Assembly (NCBI RefSeq): GCF_036850765.1
Contig: NC_089494.1
Span: 229,542,779-229,606,778, forward strand
Direction: 5' to 3'
Length of the DNA: 64,000 bases
Origin: Saccopteryx bilineata
Lineage: Eukaryota; Chordata; Mammalia; Chiroptera; Emballonuridae
In this document: positions 56,940-64,000 of the stretch, in pieces
How the letters are laid out: each line of letters opens with the position of its first letter
Position numbering within the stretch: the stretch's first letter is position 1
The notes under the pieces: generated by a model
What the model was told of the DNA's origin: nothing
The model's database searches: none
The model's input: only the letters and a program-made list of their open reading frames with translations
Translations under genes and position numbers: made by a program

Positions 56940-57140
56940 GTTAAGGTATGGACTAAGGCCAGGTAGGTTCAAATCTTGCCTCTTCACTTCTTAACTGTGT
57001 GACTTTGGGAAACATGCTTAACCAGCCTGGTCCTCTGATATTTTTATCTGTGTAATGAGAACAATAAGGTTGTAGTGAGGACTAAGATGTCTGCAAGGAG
57101 CTTAGGATGGGGCCTGGCTCATAGAAAGCACTGAGCCAAT
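56940..57140 (+). mobile_element. MIR element
   Basis: 'gttcaaatcttgcctcttca', 'aactgtgtgactttgggaaa', 'tgtaatgagaacaataaggt', 'ggcctggctcatagaaagca' give the full MIR layout. Confidence 0.75.
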
Positions 57141-57189
57141 GTTTGTTACTGACAATTATTTTGGTGGCAAACTTTTCATGTCCTGACTG

Positions 57190-57620
57190 CTTGTGGTTTC
57201 TGAGGCGTCCTCTACCAGTCAGCAGAGGAGGAGCGCCTCAGAGGTCCCCAGGGTATTTGTTAACCGAGCTTTCTTTGACGCTTTCCCCATGCCTTGTCTT
57301 ACACATCTACATCTCGTCCATCTGGTTGTTCCTGTGTCATATCCTTTTAAAATAAACTGGTGATCTTGAAGTAGAATGTGTCCTTGAATTCTGTGAGCCG
57401 CTTTAGCAAATTAATTGAACCCCAGAGGGGTGTGAGAACCTCCACTTCCTAGCCAGTTGGTGAGAAGCACAGCTGACAACCTGGACGGCTTGGCACCTGA
57501 AGGGAGGGGGCAGAGTCTAGTGGAATTTCACCTGGAGGATCTAATGCTACCTCTAGGTAATGTCAGACTGAGTTAAGTGCGTGGCGCTGTTGGAAAACAC
57601 ACACATCAGAGGATGCCTTT
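57190..57620 (+). mobile_element. ERVL-type LTR remnant
   Basis: 'ccatgccttgtcttacacat', 'taaaataaactggtgatctt', 'tctgtgagccgctttagcaa', 'agccagttggtgagaagcac', 'gacaacctgg' form a recognisable old mammalian class III LTR, with AAATAAA near 57352. No viral gene is attached. Confidence 0.55.
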
Positions 57621-58729
57621 GAGAGTCACCCACACTTCCATAAGGTGGCCCATCAGCAACAGCCTCACTCTGGTGACCTCATTCCTTGGCTGAAGTTTAA
57701 CTAATCCCTAAGCATTCCCACTTCAGAAAGCCAGCCAATTTCTGAACCCCTTGATTCCCCAAAACTCTCTATAAAATTAGAAGAGGGGCTCAAGGAAGTC
57801 CACCAGGCAACCAAGAAGCAGTCTGTCTTTCAGTAAACAGCGCTCAGCAGGGAGGATGGGGGCGGGGCCAGGGGGAAGACCTAGCAATGAAACTGTTTTT
57901 GCTGCAAGACTTTGACAATGTAACCGCTCAGAGAAACATAAGCTGTGTGAAAACTGTCCATTCTGATGAGAGTGAGCCCAGGGTCTCACCAGCCTGCAAG
58001 CTCTCCCTGTAACTGCATGCTGGCAGTCAATGCCTCCCCTATGGGAAATTTGATGTAAATATAATGTGAGCTTTGAGTCTCTAAAGATTAGTTGGCAGGT
58101 AAAATTCCTGTTCTTCCCACTGTCCTCCAGTTCCTCCAGCGGGGAACATGCTTTATCTTCTGCTTTAAGTAGCTGCCTCGGTACATTCCATATCTTTTAT
58201 CATCTAAGTCCCCGTTTTTCTTTATTTTCTCTGTTGGCATTTTTCCATCAGTTGTATTGCCATCTCTTGGTGACAACTACAAATTCTTCTGTCCTTAAAA
58301 GCCTAAGCTCTCTGCTGTCTCCACTGTATCTTTATATGTACTCTCTAGGAGTCTTACTCTGAGTCCCCATATATCCTTACATTGTCCTTCTCTCCAAAAG
58401 GACCTCCCAACTTCAACTGAGTCAGTGTCTTTCTGGCCTACCACTTGTAAGTGGCCAATGCCACTTAACCCTAATGGACACAAGAGGCTCCATTCAGTCC
58501 CTTCCTAATTCCTCAATCTATTTTCTATTTAACCCAGCCCCCTCTCTGCATGTTTAAGAATTTTAAAGCCTGTGTTCTCAATCTCATACAGGAATTCTGC
58601 TTGCCATACAATTAAAGTTTGCTTATACAATGATTACGCCGAGAATCTGAAACCCAATCCTGCTGTAGGAGGAACAACGGCTGGCAGGACTTATGGGCAC
58701 TAAAACCTGCTTAAGAGGTGGCTATAAGG
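57621..58729. other. Unique intergenic sequence
   Basis: Contains one half of a 45-bp block also found near 60253. Nothing else recognised. Confidence 0.5.
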
Positions 58730-58892
58730 CAGTGGTCCCCAACCCCCGGGCCACGGACCAGTACCGGTCCGCAGAGAAAGAATAAATAACTTACGTTATT
58801 TCCGTTTTATTTATATTTAAGTCTGAACAATGTTTTATTTTTAAAAAATGACCAGATTCCCTTTACATCCGTCTAAGTCTTAGACTCTAAGA

Positions 58893-59221
58893 CAGGGGTA
58901 CCCAAACTACGGCCCGTGGGCCACATGTGGCCCCCTGAGGCCATTTATCCGACCCCCGCCGCACTTCCGGAAGGGGCACCTCTTTCATTGGTGGTCAGTG
59001 AGAGGAGCATAGTTCCCATTGAAATACTGGTCAGTTTGTTGATTTAAATTTACTTGTTCTTTATTTTAAATATTGTATTTGTTCCCATTTTGTTTTTTTA
59101 CTTTAAAGTAAGATATGTGCAGTATGCATAGGGATTTGTTCAGTTTTTTTTATAGTCCGGCCCTCCAACGGTCTGAGGGACAGTGAACTGGCCCCCTGTG
59201 TAAAAAGTTTGGGGACCCCTG
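58893..59221. mobile_element. Non-autonomous hAT element, nested
   Basis: It starts CAGGGGTACCCAAAC and ends GTTTGGGGACCCCTG. Perfect 8-bp target duplication CTCTAAGA (58885-58892, 59222-59229). It is the same family as 21680-22001. Confidence 0.93.
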
Positions 59222-59284
59222 CTCTAAGACTTACTCTTGACGCTTGTCTCGTAAGTTCGACAATTATATTTAAAAATACCAGTT

Positions 59285-59582
59285 TGCCTGACCAGGCGGT
59301 GGCACAGTGAATAGAGCACTAGACTGGGATGTGAGGACCCAGGTCCGAGACTCTGAGGTTGTCAGCTTGAGCATGGGCTCATCTGGTTTGAGCAAAAGCT
59401 CACCAGCTTAGACCCAAGGTCGCTGGCTCGAGCAAGGAGTTACTCGGTCTGCTGAAGGCCCGCGGTCAAGGCACATATGAGAGAGCAATCAATGAACAAC
59501 TAAGGTGTTGCAATGTGCAATGAAAAACTGATGATTGATGCTTCTCATCTCTCTCCATTCCTGTCTGTTTGTCCCTGTCTAT

Positions 59583-59618
<36 letters not shown>

Positions 59619-59645
59619 AAAAACAAACAAACAAGCAAACAAAAT
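59285..59645 (+). mobile_element. tRNA-derived SINE, second family, nested
   Basis: Head GCCTGACCAGGCGGTGGCAC, tandem 'cagcttgagc' blocks, GGCACATATGAGAGAGCAATC, then a (CT)n run at 59585-59615 and an AAAC-rich tail. CCAGTTT flanks both sides. It lies within the older hAT fragment. Confidence 0.85.
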
Positions 59646-59740
59646 CCAGTTTTTACGCCGGTCGCATAATTTTATTTTGTGCATTTATCGTCCCACCCTT
59701 TAGGCCGGTTCGTGAAAATATTTTCTGACATTAAACCGGT

Positions 59741-62314
59741 ATTCGACTTTAGGGTTTATGTGTGATAGGGTTATAACCCTTGTCCAAATCCTTCTCTCAC
59801 GATGGAGTCTTAGGAGCCATGACAGGTCATGGTGCCATAACATACACAGTAATAAGCAAGTAGAGAAAACACAGTGGCTTTCAATATATGTACTACCAGA
59901 AGGCTCAAGACATTTTAGTGACTTAGCTTGTTGCTGAATTCAGCTGCTGCTCTGTTCATCATCACACATGTATGGAAAGATTTCTAGAGAACACCAGTTT
60001 GAATTTCAACTATTCAAATGTAGGGAATCCTGAGCTGCCCCCGCTGGAAAGCACCAGAGGGAAAAATAGACCCTTTCAGCCAACTTTTCATCGCCAGGAC
60101 TCATCACCGCTGCGTTCTTCAGTGATTGCAAAAGAATCTCTTTCTAAGGACTGAAGGCATGCTTTTGAAAATCTCCATTTAATTACTAGTTCATTTTTTT
60201 CAGTTTCCAATTATTATTCTCAGCATCACCTCCTTACTTACCATAACGAGAGGAGTGAACCCAGGGTCTCACCAGCCTGCAAGCTCTCCCTGTGACTGAC
60301 TGCCCTTCCATATATACATGGGGTGATTCTATTTTTTTTTTTTTTTTGTTAAGGCAACTGAAGATAAATGCTAGGAACAAATTCAGTGGGAAAAAAACCA
60401 AACTATTTTCTGCTGAATGTGTCAAATGTGCCCTATTTTGGATTATTATCTGCCGTACAGGCTTAGAAAAGTAGGCAGGGCTGGAGAGCTTCATTTATTA
60501 TTTCCTCAAGTGAATTTTTTTTTTCTTTCTAGCTGTAACAAGTTCCAAAGGCAATTCTTTCTAAAGGAATCATAAAAGCTTTACCCTATCTTCTGCCTGA
60601 AAGTTATTCTTCTCATCAGGATTTAGGGATAATATTCAAATGAGCCAGCTGCATCTGAAGCAATGCATTATAGCACCATGGAAAACATGTCCTACCTTTC
60701 TGTGGATTCCAACAAATCCAGAATGTTGCTGTCAAGAAAAAACCAAGCCAACTGTCCCAGTGGCCATAGACCAGGGCCGACCCAGTGATCTTCCTGTTCT
60801 CTGGGTCCTGCTTTTCATTTTTCAGTTCACTTTCCTCATCCCATTATTTGAAAAAGCGACCTTTTAAAATGCTCCCCCTGTAGAGCAACCTTCCTGTATG
60901 CCCTGTGCCTCAGCGGGGATTTTAGTTTTGAGCAGATATTAGTGACTGATTCTCTCCCATCGTACCCCCCATTTCCAATTACACTGTCAGAGAACTTGCC
61001 TGCAACTCACTAATTTTTATGTGAACTACTGATATTACCCAGAGAAGACATCTCGTGTTCCTAGTTCCTATTACTGAGTAATAGAAATATATAATAATAA
61101 CAAGTGCCACATGACTGTCTACTGTCACTGTCGTCCAGGTTAAAAATACCGTCTGTAAGAATCCATTTGCCACTTCCCACTCCTTTTATTAATTTAGGAT
61201 TAAGCTTTTTCCTTTATGACCACCTACCATCCGTCTTCTCTCTTTGTAGGTAGGTGTCCAGAAGAGTATTTTCCTGGTTCTATCATCAGCTTTTGGTCCA
61301 AACTAGAGCTGAAAGAACCATCCACATCGCCAATGTAAACTGTGTGCACCTGGATTCTGGACTCTATGTCTTAGAAATCTTGGCGGGTTTTTTTTTCCCT
61401 CCTCTCTTGCTTTTAAGCTTCCAAAAATCTTAGCCTGCATCAGTCCTGCCTGGTTTCACTCGTCTTCACGTGAGCCGTTTAGTATCTGACGATCCCTTGC
61501 CGAGTGCGGACTCTGTTCCTAGCTTCCTTCCACATATATGCTCTTTGGCACCCACTCCGTACCGGAGGGCCTGCCGTCGGGGAGCTGACCTTCCGGGGCA
61601 GGACGACTTCCGAGGGGTCCCCAGGGCTGGCACACATTTCCGACTGAATGGTGGTAGCGTTAAGAGGTGGAGAAGACGGTCGTTTCACCCCAGCTCCTGG
61701 CACAAGGTAAGCACTCAACTCTCAGCTCAGTGTTTAGAAATATACAACATAAGGTAGTATATTTTTTTTAATCACTATTTGGCCTAAGAGTGTTTGCACT
61801 ATATCTGGAAGTATCCTAGATGAAAAGAGTAGAGACTAAAGCAGCATGCCAACTAAGTGCCATGCTTACCCCTGGGCTAAAAATAAAATAGCTATCACAT
61901 TGATACAAATGGGGAGACTTCAATCTAGACTGTATATGGAGTAATAGTATTAAATCAATGTTAATTTCTTGAATATGACCACTGTATTGTGGCTGGAAGA
62001 ATGTCCTTTGGAAATATTAGGTATAAAGTGTCATAATGTAATTTACTTTCAGTTGGTTCAGAAAAGTTTATTTAGAGAGAGAAACACACACACACACAGT
62101 GGCATAGAAATGCGGCAAATGTTAAAAACTGGAAAGTCTAGGGGATAAGTATATGTTGGATGTTCATTATACTATTTTCACATTTTTCCTATGCTTTGAA
62201 ATTTTTTTCAATATAAGAGGTTGAAAAAAGAAAAGGAATTAAAAATAAAATACTTTAAAACTACTTTAAGTGGTTTTGGAAGAAAAAGCCAAAGAATAAT
62301 TCACAAACTAGTTC
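59741..62314. other. Unique intergenic sequence
   Basis: AT-rich unique sequence. It contains the second copy of the 45-bp block (60253-60297). No protein homology seen in the short ORFs. Confidence 0.5.
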
Positions 62315-64000
62315 TGAAACCAAACACAAATACTTTTTATTTACGGGATATCATTTTACATCAATTCCATTAAAACCTAAAACCAGTTTGCGGTACTCAA
62401 GTTAGGTGGCATGACAGTATCTGAGTTAAGCTGGGAGTCACAGGACTTGCACACGTTTATGAATGTAATGCAAATACTGACGACACGAGGCATTCACAGT
62501 TACAGGTTAGCTGCTGTTCATTTAACAGTAACCCCCAAGAGAAAGAATTTTATGAAAAAAGCAACCCACGTTTTGGTCTCATTTACAGACACCCAACATT
62601 TTAGTTGGTCAGTGAATTCTATACACTTATTATACAACATAAGGTATGAAAGAATAAAAGATAAGGCTCACAGAGGTATTTTATTTAGCAGTTGTAAGAA
62701 TAAAAACTGAGGGCACAACTTTTAAAGCTTTCCGTATAAACTTCAAAAGCGCTGTTAAAATGGAGACCGAGAGGCAGTGGAAATCTGCTGTTAAACCAGG
62801 TTTGTCTAGTTAGGTTTATCAAACACTGAACTGAGGGTGCATGCTTTAAAAAAGCTGCGTGTGACATTACAGTGGGTGTTTATGGCAAATCAAATAATGA
62901 AATTTCCAACCTATTGCAGCAGTAAACACCTAAGAGTTATATTGCGTTACGACAGAGTATTGCAGTATGGAGTTCAAAACACAGTGGAAAGATGTAGACG
63001 TAGGTAATGAAGAAAAACTAGAAGGCACCCTAATTTACTTAACATAGGCCAGTAACTAAGCGCTTGGTGACTGCTCAATTTTATGTAATTTAGGGACATT
63101 TTTTAGAAAAGGTATTTTACTCCTGTCTGGCCCACTCACCTCCCTTTCAAAATACCAGCATAACATCAAGAAAACCCAGGAGCACTCTGCAGTCACAGTT
63201 TATTTTTCAAGGAAGTTTAAAATTTATCTTGAGCTTTCTACATAACGCAGGATCATCTCTTTAGAGTATTTTCACATTATACATCATGAAATAGTTTTTA
63301 ACTTGGGTTTTCCCTCCACCATTAATGTTCATTGTGTGTGAAATGCAACATCTCCCCTCTAACAGTCCTGTTTTAGAATAGTTATTTTAGGATTAACTGT
63401 GCTTAGTGTTTAAAGAATTCTCCAGTCTCTAACAATAGCTTTTAAAGTAATCTCATCTATGATTTATATTTATATATTCATGTCTGACTTATCGTTGACC
63501 AAATTTAAAACCTGTGGAATTTACAGTGTGGTATTTTTTTAAACTTCATGGGACACCTCCGAAAATGAATCAAGCTCTGCACGATCTGAACCTGGGGCCA
63601 ATCACCACCGAGCGGCACCGTCGGAAGGGAGACCCTTTCAACACATTGGTCTCCAGAGCTGTGCTTGCCAGATACTGCTTTGTGCAAACTGGGATGAATT
63701 TATAGGTAGAAGTGAGTCTATAATCCCTAAACAGGGAATGGTTAAGTAACTTCTGGTTTATTTCACAACAAACCAAACCTTTCTACTTGGTAGAAAAAGG
63801 AAGTAACCCTACCACATCATGACTTTGTATATACGCACACACTGTATATACATACAAAATTTCTGTCTTTGGTGGTTCAGTTAGAGGGAAAAAAATATGA
63901 AAATCTGAACACTGTTTGCAAAGAAACTATGAAATAGTGGTTAAGAGTAGCACTGTCAGTGTGCCTCTCTCATTTAACGCCATTTAATCCAAAAGATTTT
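62315..64000 (-). other. Candidate 3' UTR of a - strand gene (DCUN1D4 expected)
   Basis: Nearly 1.7 kb free of recognisable interspersed repeats, unlike the rest of the intergenic region. It has a - strand AATAAA at its left edge. In human, the gene beyond LRRC66 is DCUN1D4 on the converging strand, with a long 3' UTR. No DCUN1D4 coding exon is present in the window. The human gap is larger, as I recall it, which weakens the case. Confidence 0.3.
62336..62341 (-). terminator. Candidate poly(A) signal AATAAA on - strand
   Basis: + strand TTTATT at 62336-62341, read as AATAAA on the - strand. Supports the candidate 3' UTR to its right, but a hexamer alone is weak evidence. Confidence 0.3.

Larger units (their letters stand above)
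58730..59740. mobile_element. hAT element fragment carrying two nested insertions
   Basis: It begins CAGTGGTCCCCAACCCCCGG and continues through 'ggaccagtaccggtccg'. After two later insertions (58893-59221 and 59285-59645) it resumes with 'ttttacgccggtcgcataat' and ends near 'acattaaaccggt'. The right terminal repeat seems lost. Confidence 0.65.

Noticed and set aside
59972..60154. 60-codon ORF on + strand
   Set aside because: No homology I recognise, no splice or promoter context; length expected by chance.

Overview
This is a piece of a placental-mammal nuclear genome. The repeats point to a rhinolophoid (horseshoe-bat-like) bat: about thirteen ~350-400 bp tRNA-headed SINEs of the Rhin-1 type, two further tRNA-derived SINE families, and several non-autonomous hAT and mariner elements with intact target-site duplications. 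The bat assignment rests on my recognition of the SINE families and is an inference. Older shared mammalian repeats (MIR, L2, L1 3' ends) fill much of the rest.

Two protein-coding genes lie on the + strand. Bases 1-10180 hold the 3' part of SGCB (beta-sarcoglycan): exons 3-6 (3070-3255, 4404-4595, 5225-5356, 7088-7291), encoding residues 82-318, then a ~2.9 kb 3' UTR. Exons 1-2 lie upstream of the window. About 4.4 kb further on is LRRC66: four coding exons (14553-15048, 26022-26191, 31563-31752, 33770-36024) that join in phase to a 1036-residue type I membrane protein with a leucine-rich ectodomain, one membrane segment and a ~570-residue acidic, tyrosine-containing tail. The order SGCB-LRRC66 on one strand matches the human 4q12 neighbourhood. 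There DCUN1D4 lies next and converges. No DCUN1D4 coding sequence is visible, but 62315-64000 could be its 3' UTR on the - strand (weak).

From 36.5 to 62.3 kb I see no coding gene. This part holds a pair of 46-bp tandem CTCF-like motifs just past LRRC66, L2 remnants, two adjacent hAT copies, a mariner element split by a SINE, a 2.75 kb ACC/ACT-rich satellite split by a hAT element and a SINE, L1 fragments, and a nested hAT/hAT/SINE cluster.

I found no CRISPR, operon or other microbial-type system, and nothing I would call a new molecular system. The most notable items are: a 39-bp coding minisatellite that lengthens the LRRC66 juxtamembrane stalk; a 354-bp, ~98% identical ungapped duplication inside an LRRC66 intron; the satellite with repeated AATAAA; a set of hAT elements inserted at TCTAA-like targets; and CTCF-like cores both in the LRRC66 3' flank and inside the SINE family.
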